Assembly: GCA_011525445.1 (NCBI GenBank)
Contig: WTGE01000420.1
Span: forward strand, 1 to 6,379
DNA from: Synechococcus sp. CO36386bin_37
Lineage (GTDB): Bacteria; Cyanobacteriota; Cyanobacteriia; PCC-6307; Cyanobiaceae
Length of the DNA stretch: 6,379 bases
Direction of reading: 5' to 3'
The position numbers and the translations under genes are program-made. Under the pieces are notes generated by a model that was given only the letters and a program-made list of their open reading frames with translations, had not been told where the DNA came from and ran no database searches. The number at the start of each line of letters is the position of its first letter. Position 1 is the stretch's first letter. This document shows, piece after piece, positions 1-6,247 of this stretch.

Positions 1-2010
1 GTGGGCGAGGGATGGAGAATGTGGTTGGAAGAGATGGCGGTGCGCTGTCATACCAGTTCTTTTCGGATGCTGAAGGCTGCCCTCCCTCCCGGCTGGTTGG
101 GGCAGCGTGTTACACGCAACGTGAAGGAGCGCAAACTCTGGTGGGTGACATTGAAAAACAGACATGATTTTCTCGATCATGATTTAACCGAGCGCCAGGT
201 GTCTTTGATCGCCAAATTGCAGGAGTTGGGGGGAGGGGCGTGGCAGAAAGATCTCGGAGCAGCGGGTTTTCAATCAGGTTTAGTTCAGGCTCTCTTACGT
301 CGGAACCGTCTTTCTCGCGAATTGCGTTTCCCTCCTGATGGTTGGGACAATCCCCGCTCGGCAGAGCTGCTTCAGGGGCCCGAAGTCCCCAGGCCTCTCA
401 CCGATGAGCAAAGTCATGCATTGAAGCTGTTTCAATCTCAGCCTGAAGGTGGTGGGCTGCTGCTCTGGGGAATTACGGGATCAGGAAAAACCGAAGTGTA
501 CCTTCAGCTCGCAGCCGAGGAATTAAAAAAGGGGCGGCACGTTTTGTTGCTCACTCCTGAAATAGGCCTCATTCCTCAGTTGGCGGATCGCTGCCGGCGC
601 CGATTTGGCTCTCGTGTACTTGAGTATCACAGCGGTTGCACAGAGCGAGAGCGCGTTCGTACCTGGCGCAGAAGTTTGGAAGCAGAGGGCTCGCTTCTGA
701 TCGTGGGAACCAGGTCAGCTGTTTTTCTGCCGCTGGCCCCTTTGGGATTGATCGTTTTGGATGAGGAACATGACTGTTCCTACAAGCAGGAGTCGCCCAT
801 GCCCTGCTACCACGCGCGTGATCTTGCTTTGGCCAGAGTTAATAGAGAGGGAGGTCGAGTGTTGCTGGGTAGTGCCACTCCCTCCCTAGAGACTTGGATT
901 CAGCTCAGACCCAAGGGACCTCTTGCATTAGCTCGTCTTCGAAAGCGCATCTCTGATCAGCCTCTTCCTCCGGTGCAGATCATAGATATGCGCCATGAGC
1001 TTGCTGATGGTCATCGCCGCTTGATCAGCAGGGCGCTGATGGATCGTTTGGCCTCACTTCCAGAACGAGGAGAACAGGCTGTCGTGCTTGTCCCGCGTCG
1101 TGGTTACAGCACCTTCTTAAGCTGCCGCAGCTGTGGCGAAGTAGTTCAGTGCCCTCACTGTGATGTGGCCCTAACCGTTCATGGCAAGAGCCAGGGCAAG
1201 CAATGGCTTCGTTGTCATTGGTGTGATCATCGAGCACCCGTAACCACCCACTGTGGGCACTGTGGATCGTCCGCTTTCAAGCCCTTCGGGGCTGGCACCC
1301 AGAAAGTGCTGGAACAATTCGAGGCTGAATTAGAGGGCTTGCGCCTGCTCCGCTTTGATCGCGACACCACAGGTGGTCGCGACGGGCATCGACGTTTGTT
1401 GGAGCAGTTCGCTGCCGGAGACGCTGATGTGTTGGTGGGGACTCAAATGCTGGCAAAAGGTATGGATCTGCCTCGTGTCACTCTCGCTGCTGTGCTGGCG
1501 GCAGATGGTCTCTTGCATCGTCCTGATCTACGAGCAGAGGAGCATGCATTGCAGTTGCTCATGCAACTCGCAGGGAGGGCCGGTCGTGGGGAGCGCCCAG
1601 GGCAAGTTCTTGTCCAGACTTATAGCCCCGATCATCCGGTGATGTTGCATCTGGTGGATGGTCGCTATGAGCGTTTTCTGGAAGAAGAAGCTCAGAAGAG
1701 ACAACAGGCTGGTTTAGTGCCCTATGCCAGGGCTTGCGTGTTGCGCTTGTCCGGGACTTCAGCGAGCACTACGGCAACGGCCGCTGCTGTCTTGGCTGAA
1801 CAATTACGTCCGGGTTGCTTGAAGGCAGGGTGGCACCTCATTGGTCCAGCACCGGCTCCAGTGGCACGGGTGGCAGGGCGCAGTCGCTGGCAGCTGTTGA
1901 TGCATGGTCCCCAAGCTGCGGCATTGCCGCTCCCCCCAGGAAGCTCCCTCTGGGATGGATTGCCAGGCGGTGTGGCTCTGTCAGTGGATCCAGATCCACT
2001 GCAGCTCTGA
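1..2010 (+). CDS. priA: Primosomal replication restart helicase PriA, 5'-truncated by window edge
   Basis: PriA is a 3'-to-5' superfamily 2 DNA helicase that recognises stalled or collapsed forks and reloads the replicative helicase. The frame is open from base 1, and its first residues correspond to the inside of the PriA N-terminal region, so roughly 80-100 residues lie outside the window; the GTG at base 1 is not taken as the start. Visible parts, in window residues: Walker A GITGSGKT (157-164), TPEIGLIPQL (185-194), GTRSA (236-240), DEEH box LDEEHD (253-258) and GSATPSLE (290-297). Eight cysteines at 375, 378, 384, 387, 405, 408, 418 and 421 match the two-zinc insertion. Then follow GTQMLAKGMDLP (480-491) and motif VI QLAGRAGRG (522-530). 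All catalytic and zinc ligands are present, so the protein should be active. It ends in TGA 2 bp before the convergent DUF3153-like gene. No frameshift is seen. Confidence 0.96.
   Translation: MGEGWRMWLEEMAVRCHTSSFRMLKAALPPGWLGQRVTRNVKERKLWWVTLKNRHDFLDHDLTERQVSLIAKLQELGGGAWQKDLGAAGFQSGLVQALLRRNRLSRELRFPPDGWDNPRSAELLQGPEVPRPLTDEQSHALKLFQSQPEGGGLLLWGITGSGKTEVYLQLAAEELKKGRHVLLLTPEIGLIPQLADRCRRRFGSRVLEYHSGCTERERVRTWRRSLEAEGSLLIVGTRSAVFLPLAPLGLIVLDEEHDCSYKQESPMPCYHARDLALARVNREGGRVLLGSATPSLETWIQLRPKGPLALARLRKRISDQPLPPVQIIDMRHELADGHRRLISRALMDRLASLPERGEQAVVLVPRRGYSTFLSCRSCGEVVQCPHCDVALTVHGKSQGKQWLRCHWCDHRAPVTTHCGHCGSSAFKPFGAGTQKVLEQFEAELEGLRLLRFDRDTTGGRDGHRRLLEQFAAGDADVLVGTQMLAKGMDLPRVTLAAVLAADGLLHRPDLRAEEHALQLLMQLAGRAGRGERPGQVLVQTYSPDHPVMLHLVDGRYERFLEEEAQKRQQAGLVPYARACVLRLSGTSASTTATAAAVLAEQLRPGCLKAGWHLIGPAPAPVARVAGRSRWQLLMHGPQAAALPLPPGSSLWDGLPGGVALSVDPDPLQL
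1982..2001. terminator. Perfect hairpin in the last codons of priA, possible bidirectional 3'-end element
   Basis: CAGTGGATC (1982-1990) is followed after two bases by its exact reverse complement GATCCACTG (1993-2001). As RNA this gives an 8-bp stem with a 4-base loop. It lies seven bases before the priA stop codon and just beyond the stop of the convergent gene, whose 3' ends are 2 bp apart. Either transcript would carry the hairpin. There is no T-tract on either side, so it is not a classical intrinsic terminator; it could instead be a 3'-end stabilising or pausing hairpin, or chance. Confidence 0.35.
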
Positions 2011-2012
2011 GA

Positions 2013-3107
2013 TCAGGAGGGTAATTCCGGATAGCCAAAACCCATGACCAAGCGAAGGCGCTGCAAGAAGGCTGTGAGAACTAAAAGCGCCAAAATCGCG
2101 ACCACGCCAAGACCCAGTTGGCTCCAACGCCACTGGCTCCATTGCAATTGGTTCTCAGCACCATTGGTGAGGGGCCAGATCCACAGTCCTTGTTGATTTT
2201 TGGTGGTGGCAGCTGGGAAACTTTTTAAGTTCTGCGGCTTCACATGGTTGCCAAGATGGACTGCGATTTCTAGGTCCTTGAGGTGTTCAACTGGACTGAG
2301 ATCCATTTCCAAAACGAGATCTTGCCTGATACCAACCAGCCAGTTGCGCTCATGAAGCACGAGCGTTGGCTCTGGAATCCGCAGACCCGCGGTTCGACCT
2401 GCTGCCTCTACTGTGCTGCTTAGTAACGCTGCCGCGTTTTTACTGCTTTGGCTTGGAGCTTGAACCGCGAAGTGGCCTCCGTCAGGGTCCGTTATCGACC
2501 ATGACAGATTCATGGCTTTGAGTTCGCGGCTGAATACGTTCTGCCAGGGAAGGTTTTGACCACTGCGGCTGTCGATGGTCCAGGCCATTGCCACCCTGTC
2601 AGGTCCCGAAAGGCTGAGGTCTGCTGTGATTCGAACGCATCCACTCAACAAAAATGTAAGTGCAACCAGCACGGCTATCACAACAAATGCAAAACCTGCT
2701 GCAGGGGCTCGGGTTGGTCCTGTTGGTGGTCGTGGTGGAGGCGGCGCAACTTTCCGGCGCTTCAACAGCGTTGGACTTTTACCAAGCTTTGGATCCATGT
2801 CCAACGTGGGCAATCGCATTGTCCAGCTCGAAGGTCGGTCCAAGCTTGGCGCTTCGAGGACCTCGAGCAACTGTCGTGCCCTTGTTCGCAGCTCAGGATC
2901 CTTGCAACGCGTGAGGAGTCTGCAGGTGCTCAGTGCTTTGTTGTCGTCTCCTTTCCCCATCCAGGCTGTGACCATCAGCATGCGGATCTCGGCTCCGCGA
3001 CGATCACTGATCGGATTGGATTCTGCTAATGGTTCAAGCAGCGCAATGCACTGGCCGTAATCTCCCCTCTCAAGAGCGGCTTCGGCGGCGTTCAGTGCAT
3101 TGATCAT
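2013..3107 (-). CDS. TPR-like plus DUF3153-like membrane protein, function unknown
   Basis: This 364-residue protein has no known biochemical role. Residues 1-85 are helical with alternating small and hydrophobic positions and look like one or two tetratricopeptide-type repeats (for example AAEAALERGDYGQCIALLEP, 7-26). A basic, proline-rich linker follows (116-135, with APPPPRPPTGP). A first membrane helix spans about 138-157 and ends FLLSGC, a lipobox-like sequence with Cys157. The next roughly 170 residues, starting VRITADLSLSGPD, resemble the cyanobacterial DUF3153 family. A second helix spans about 331-348 and is followed by the basic QRLRL. The positive-inside rule puts the TPR-like part in the cytoplasm and the DUF3153-like part outside (periplasm or lumen). 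The ATG lies 3 bp after the argB stop, so co-expression with argB is likely. The family name rests on my recognition of the pattern, not on a search. Confidence 0.78.
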   Translation of the reverse strand: MINALNAAEAALERGDYGQCIALLEPLAESNPISDRRGAEIRMLMVTAWMGKGDDNKALSTCRLLTRCKDPELRTRARQLLEVLEAPSLDRPSSWTMRLPTLDMDPKLGKSPTLLKRRKVAPPPPRPPTGPTRAPAAGFAFVVIAVLVALTFLLSGCVRITADLSLSGPDRVAMAWTIDSRSGQNLPWQNVFSRELKAMNLSWSITDPDGGHFAVQAPSQSSKNAAALLSSTVEAAGRTAGLRIPEPTLVLHERNWLVGIRQDLVLEMDLSPVEHLKDLEIAVHLGNHVKPQNLKSFPAATTKNQQGLWIWPLTNGAENQLQWSQWRWSQLGLGVVAILALLVLTAFLQRLRLVMGFGYPELPS

Positions 3108-3110
3108 GGC

Positions 3111-3968
3111 TTATCCGCGGCCGAGAACCATGGTTCCGATGCCTTCATCGGTGAAGACTTCAAGCAACAAGGCGTGGGGAATACGACCATCCACAATGTG
3201 GGCTGCTGCTACTCCTTGAGCGAGAGCGCGGATGCAACATTCGGTTTTTGGAGTCATGCCACCTGCCACCACTCCGTCCTGAATCAGTTGCCTTGCCTCT
3301 GACAATCTGAGTTGTTGAATTAAAGAGTTGGGATCATCGCGATCGCGAAGGATTCCTGGTGTGTCAGTGAGCAGAATCAACTTCTCAGCTTCGAGGGCTG
3401 CAGCAAGCTCACCAGCAACGGTGTCAGCATTGATGTTGTGGGACTCCCCCTGCGTGTTGGCGGCAACGCTTGAGATCACGGGCACATATCCACGGGACAT
3501 CAGTGGTTCCAGTACATCCGGATTCACCCGAGACACATCTCCGACCAATCCATGACTTCCATTGCCCCAGGGACGAGCCTGGATCAATAATCCGTCGCTA
3601 CCGCTGAGACCAACAGCACGGGCTCCGAGTCTGTTGAGGCCATTCACAATCTGTTTGTTCACGCGGCCCACCAGCACCATTTCCACTACATCCATGGTTT
3701 CAGCGTCGGTGACGCGCAATCCATCACGAAATTTGGGCGAAATTTCGAGCCGATTGAGCCAGGTGTTGATTTCAGGGCCTCCGCCATGAACCACAACTGG
3801 CTGGACGCCGACGCTCGTCAGCAAAGCGATGTCGCGGAAGACGGCGTCCCGCAGGTCTGCATGGGCCATTGCAGCACCTCCGTACTTCACAACAATCCTG
3901 CGTCCAGCGAATCGTTGGATGTACGGCAGGGCCTCGCTCAGGACAGAGACCCTTTGGGAATCATCCAT
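3111..3968 (-). CDS. argB: Acetylglutamate kinase (NAGK)
   Basis: NAGK phosphorylates N-acetyl-L-glutamate with ATP, the second and usually controlling step of arginine synthesis, in the cytoplasm. The 285-residue protein shows the full amino-acid kinase fold: VVKYGGAAM (26-34), [10 protein letters not shown] (59-68), [12 protein letters not shown] (99-110), the [15 protein letters not shown] stretch (178-192), LLTDTPGIL (199-207) and the GGMTPK loop (236-241). The N-terminal helix before the kinase core ([14 protein letters not shown], 7-20) is the hallmark of arginine-inhibited hexameric NAGKs. Known biology: in Synechococcus elongatus the PII protein binds NAGK and relieves arginine inhibition. 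Aligned from memory, Arg226 here falls at the PII-contacting Arg233 of that enzyme, so the same control is likely (inference). It ends sooner than the S. elongatus enzyme, at VLGRG. The ATG at 3968 follows the DUF2854-like stop by 11 bp. No strong Shine-Dalgarno sequence is visible. Confidence 0.97.
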   Translation of the reverse strand: MDDSQRVSVLSEALPYIQRFAGRRIVVKYGGAAMAHADLRDAVFRDIALLTSVGVQPVVVHGGGPEINTWLNRLEISPKFRDGLRVTDAETMDVVEMVLVGRVNKQIVNGLNRLGARAVGLSGSDGLLIQARPWGNGSHGLVGDVSRVNPDVLEPLMSRGYVPVISSVAANTQGESHNINADTVAGELAAALEAEKLILLTDTPGILRDRDDPNSLIQQLRLSEARQLIQDGVVAGGMTPKTECCIRALAQGVAAAHIVDGRIPHALLLEVFTDEGIGTMVLGRG

Positions 3969-3979
3969 GTCGCATGCGC

Positions 3980-4561
3980 TCAGGGCTCACCATGCTCGCC
4001 TGTCGTGGAGCCAGGTTTGGTGATATCACCCTTCGGAGACAAGGTCAGGTCGAGTTGGTTGTTCTCGAGCGGAATGATCTGGGCTTCAATCCCCTTGGCA
4101 AAAAAACGACCCAAGCGTTCGCGACGCTCCTGCCATCTCCCGAGACCGACAGCCTCACAAGCGAATCTCAATCTGAGTCCATATCCATTGTCATCACTGG
4201 TCTCCTCAATTTCTAGAAGCTGTGAAGGCTTGTCCTCATCCCAAAGTTTGAGGGCTTCGAGGGAGCTTTCGAGGTGAGCCTTCTGACCGTAGCGCCAACG
4301 TGTGACGTCATTCAGAAGTTTGACAAGTTCAGGAGTTGCTGTCTCTCGTTCCTTTTTGAATGTTGCTTTGGGTGTCACTCTGCGGGCTGGTGGAAGTTCA
4401 GATGACTTCAAAGCAAGCCCACCCAGCAGGATCGGAATTCCATAGAAGATTGTTGGAAGACTGAGATTGGCATTGCCTGAGCCGTAGGCCAAAGCACCAA
4501 TCACGGTGAGAATCCCACCGGCGATGGTAATCAGACTTCCGGGCGAAATTAGCTCGTTCAT
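3980..4561 (-). CDS. DUF2854-like membrane protein, function unknown
   Basis: This 193-residue protein matches the look of DUF2854, a family found in cyanobacteria and plant plastids with no established function. Two hydrophobic helices sit at the N terminus, about 9-27 ([19 protein letters not shown]) and 36-51 ([16 protein letters not shown]), joined by a short polar loop. A basic stretch follows ([14 protein letters not shown], 57-70), then a soluble domain of about 120 residues with charged helices, ending in a flexible polar tail ([13 protein letters not shown]). The hairpin-plus-soluble-domain layout suggests a thylakoid or plasma membrane anchor with the domain on the cytoplasmic side (inference). 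It is the first gene of the minus-strand run, 11 bp before argB. An overlapping ATG further upstream is out of frame, so ATG at 4561 is the only nearby start that gives the membrane hairpin. No signal-peptidase site is apparent. Confidence 0.85.
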   Translation of the reverse strand: MNELISPGSLITIAGGILTVIGALAYGSGNANLSLPTIFYGIPILLGGLALKSSELPPARRVTPKATFKKERETATPELVKLLNDVTRWRYGQKAHLESSLEALKLWDEDKPSQLLEIEETSDDNGYGLRLRFACEAVGLGRWQERRERLGRFFAKGIEAQIIPLENNQLDLTLSPKGDITKPGSTTGEHGEP

Positions 4562-4579
4562 GGGGGCCCGTTGATATAG

Positions 4580-4596
4580 CCATTTTGACCAAATGG
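4580..4596. promoter_or_regulatory. Inverted repeat in the divergent intergenic region, candidate operator
   Basis: CCATTT (4580-4585) and AAATGG (4591-4596) are exact reverse complements around a 5-base spacer. The repeat sits inside the only 66 bp separating the DUF2854-like/argB operon (starting 4561, minus) from the small plus-strand gene (4628), so promoters for both directions should be here. It does not match the NtcA pattern GTA-N8-TAC. The minus strand reads CTATAT close by, a weak -10 candidate. A 6-bp arm can arise by chance. Confidence 0.22.
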
Positions 4597-4627
4597 GCTG
4601 CAGGATGGGTGGAAGAGTCCAACAATC

Positions 4628-4828
4628 ATGAAGTCTTCTTCCGAATCGGAACCCTCCTTATCAACACAAGAGCTCATTGCTCAATTAGACGAGGACCGGG
4701 CATGGTTGCTTGAACAGATTGACTGCGGCCGTTGGCCAGACCTAAGGCTGGATTTAGCTGCCTTAGAGCGAGAACTGGGCCAGTTGCTCTTAAGCGCCTC
4801 TGAGACTCTGTCGAATCAGGATCCCTAA
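4628..4828 (+). CDS. Small acidic helical protein, hypothetical
   Basis: I do not recognise this 66-residue product. A serine-rich start (MKSSSESEPSLST) is followed by a long amphipathic, acidic region, about residues 14-58, with many Leu, Glu and Asp (QELIAQLDEDRAWLLEQID, then LDLAALERELGQLLLSA). This would form one or two helices, perhaps a short coiled coil or helical hairpin, broken at CGRWPD. It has no membrane segment and a single cysteine (Cys33). A plausible ribosome binding sequence, GGAAGAG (4611-4617), lies 10 bases before the ATG, which favours a real gene. It is divergent from the DUF2854-like gene and convergent with ssb, leaving 23 bp between the stop codons. Nothing in the neighbours fixes a role; a small adaptor or regulatory protein is possible. 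Confidence 0.62.
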   Translation: MKSSSESEPSLSTQELIAQLDEDRAWLLEQIDCGRWPDLRLDLAALERELGQLLLSASETLSNQDP

Positions 4829-4851
4829 CAGGTTGTCTCCGTTTCGGTGCT

Positions 4852-5334
4852 TTAGAAGGGGATGTCATCCGTTTCGGGGACCAATGGAGAAGTATTCCAC
4901 TGAGCGGCTGACTCAGGCTTAGGCGTCATTGGTTGGCTCGGCAAGTCGGACAGTTGCCCCCCCTGAGAGGAAACTGGTTTTGGAGCAGGCGTACGAGTGC
5001 GATTGTTGGGCTGTCCTTGGGAGTTCTCAGCAGATCCAACTGGATGCAGTCTGGATAAGGTGAATTCAGCTCTTTTCTCTTTCGTGCCGTCCTGTCGAGG
5101 GACCGTATTCATGCGGAGTCTGCCTTCAATCAGTAGCCGTTGTCCAACCTGCACACGATTTTGCAGATCCTGCGCGAGATTTCCCCAACCAACGACCTTG
5201 AGTTTTCCCTTGGGGTCATCAGGGCGGAGTGCATCAAACGCGACGTCCATCTCTGCGATGGGTGTTTGATTGTCCTGTGTGTATCGCAGAGTGGGAGCTT
5301 GAAGGACATCCACCTCGAGCACGCAGTGGTTCAT
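4852..5334 (-). CDS. ssb: Single-stranded DNA-binding protein, cyanobacterial type
   Basis: SSB coats single-stranded DNA during replication, recombination and repair and recruits partners through its tail. The 160-residue protein has an OB-fold of about 100 residues, with LRYTQDNQTPIAEM (16-29), LKVVGWGNLAQDL (45-57) and GQRLLIEGRLRMNT (64-77) as its clearest strands. It resembles the divergent SSB of cyanobacteria such as Synechocystis slr0925, not the E. coli type. A low-complexity linker rich in Pro, Gln, Ser and Thr (101-150) leads to the acidic tip DDIPF, the conserved peptide bound by PriA, RecO, exonuclease I and others. I chose ATG at 5334 because family members begin MN-C at this point; the frame stays open 35 codons further upstream, but that stretch overlaps the divergent cobK and is not SSB-like. 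No strong ribosome binding site is visible. Confidence 0.93.
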   Translation of the reverse strand: MNHCVLEVDVLQAPTLRYTQDNQTPIAEMDVAFDALRPDDPKGKLKVVGWGNLAQDLQNRVQVGQRLLIEGRLRMNTVPRQDGTKEKRAEFTLSRLHPVGSAENSQGQPNNRTRTPAPKPVSSQGGQLSDLPSQPMTPKPESAAQWNTSPLVPETDDIPF

Positions 5335-5363
5335 TCTCAGCTTTGACAGTGAGCGCCATCCTG
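5335..5363. promoter_or_regulatory. 29-bp divergent start region between ssb and cobK
   Basis: The two chosen start codons point away from each other across only 29 bp, too little for two complete promoters with leaders. Promoter elements must therefore lie inside the opposite coding sequence, or the transcripts must be nearly leaderless and overlapping at their 5' ends. I could not pick out convincing -10 or -35 boxes. If cobK starts at the in-frame GTG at 5349, the gap shrinks to 14 bp. Confidence 0.4.
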
Positions 5364-6158
5364 ATGCACCGACAGGAGAATCGCCAAGGGACGATCTGGT
5401 TGCTGTCGGGCACGGGTGATGGCCCACGTTTGGCTGCATCCCTGATTTCAGGGGGCTGGCATGTGCATGTCAGTGTTGTCAGCGAGATGGCAGCTCAGCC
5501 CTATCAATGGATGGATGTGGAGCATGTTCACGTTGGTGCCCTTGGCGGGTCTCAAGGGATTTCTCGATGGCTGCAACGGATCCCAGTGGATTGGGTTGTC
5601 GATGCCACACACCCTTTTGCTGTCCGGATTAGCAATCAGTTGAATGAGGCCTGTCTGCGTTCTGGGCAGCGGTTAGTGCGGTTTGAGCGCCCAAAAGAGG
5701 CCATCGGAAAGGCTTTGGTGATCAATTCCATCGCCGATCTCGTGCATGACTCGCTGGCAGGACGACGAGTGATGATCGCTCTCGGCGTTCGCCAACTTGT
5801 CCAGGCTTCGAACACTGTTCGTCAAGCAGGAGGCATTGTGTTTGCTCGAGTCCTGCCCTCTGCACAGTCTTTGATTCAGGCATCAGCAGCGGGGGTCCGG
5901 CCTGATCACCTTGCTGTTGTTCGCCCTCTTCAGGGGGCAGAGCCAGGTGCGATGGAAGCTGCTCTTTGCAGGCACTTTGCGATTACGGACGTGGTTGGCC
6001 GACAATCTGGAGGATCAACAGAAGCGATGTGGGCCGCGCTGACTGAGAAAATGGACTTGAAATTGTGGCTTTTGCGACGCCCCGATCCCATCCCTGATGT
6101 CAAGGAGGTTCATGGAGTGAATCAGCTTTTGGCTCATCTCCGAGGCCCATCACTCTGA
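5364..6158 (+). CDS. cobK: Precorrin-6A (or cobalt-precorrin-6A) reductase
   Basis: CobK/CbiJ reduces the corrin ring of (cobalt-)precorrin-6A with a nicotinamide cofactor to give precorrin-6B, a step in cobamide synthesis in the cytoplasm. The 264-residue protein is close to the usual length of about 250. It shows an N-terminal beta-strand and glycine turn LLSGTGDGPRLA (13-24), the family signature VVDATHPFA (78-86), GRRVMIALGVRQL (133-145), FARVLPS (160-166), and near the C terminus VVGRQSGG (210-217) with LWLLRRPDP (234-242). Cyanobacteria generally use the early-cobalt-insertion route, for which the name cbiJ would be apt; the sequence cannot settle this. ATG at 5364 is chosen because the enzyme core begins about ten residues later; GTG at 5349 is an alternative. 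The frame is open back to 5229, but that part overlaps ssb and lacks family character. No other corrin gene is in the window. Confidence 0.91.
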   Translation: MHRQENRQGTIWLLSGTGDGPRLAASLISGGWHVHVSVVSEMAAQPYQWMDVEHVHVGALGGSQGISRWLQRIPVDWVVDATHPFAVRISNQLNEACLRSGQRLVRFERPKEAIGKALVINSIADLVHDSLAGRRVMIALGVRQLVQASNTVRQAGGIVFARVLPSAQSLIQASAAGVRPDHLAVVRPLQGAEPGAMEAALCRHFAITDVVGRQSGGSTEAMWAALTEKMDLKLWLLRRPDPIPDVKEVHGVNQLLAHLRGPSL

Positions 6159-6163
6159 TCGAT

Positions 6164-6209
6164 TGTGGTTGGTTGACACCACAGGGGTTGAGCAACAGAA
6201 CGATTCTGT
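6164..6209 (+). terminator. Two short hairpins directly after cobK
   Basis: TGTGGT (6164-6169) pairs exactly with ACCACA (6178-6183) around 8 bases, and ACAGAA (6195-6200) pairs exactly with TTCTGT (6204-6209) around CGA. They start 5 and 36 bases after the cobK stop codon, where a transcript should end. Neither is followed by a run of T, so this is a weak terminator candidate rather than a typical one. Confidence 0.3.
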
Positions 6210-6247
6210 AGATGCTGATCCGTTGATTTCCTGCGACTTAGAACCTT

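Noticed and set aside
164..186. Repeated CATGATTT near the left end
   Set aside because: It is a short repeat within the priA coding sequence, with no further copies, and looks like coincidence.
2556..3060. Two long plus-strand open frames (157 and 161 residues) opposite the DUF3153-like gene
   Set aside because: Both are rich in Cys, Trp, Ser and Arg with no domain pattern, and the minus-strand frame has clear TPR-like, membrane and linker structure. They are antisense shadows.
3786..4277. A 163-residue plus-strand frame across the argB start and the DUF2854-like gene
   Set aside because: It overlaps two well-supported minus-strand genes in full and has low-complexity Ser/Arg composition.
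4829..4851. Terminator between the small gene and ssb
   Set aside because: The 23-bp gap holds only a 3-bp stem (CCG-TTT-CGG) and no T-tract. The ATCCC/GGGAT arms around it are far apart and short.
5229..5363. N-terminal extension of CobK by 45 residues
   Set aside because: It overlaps the ssb coding region and gives an N-terminus unlike the family; the core begins just after the ATG at 5364.
5335..5439. N-terminal extension of SSB by 35 residues
   Set aside because: The extra residues do not resemble any SSB, overlap the divergent cobK, and the family starts at the internal ATG at 5334.
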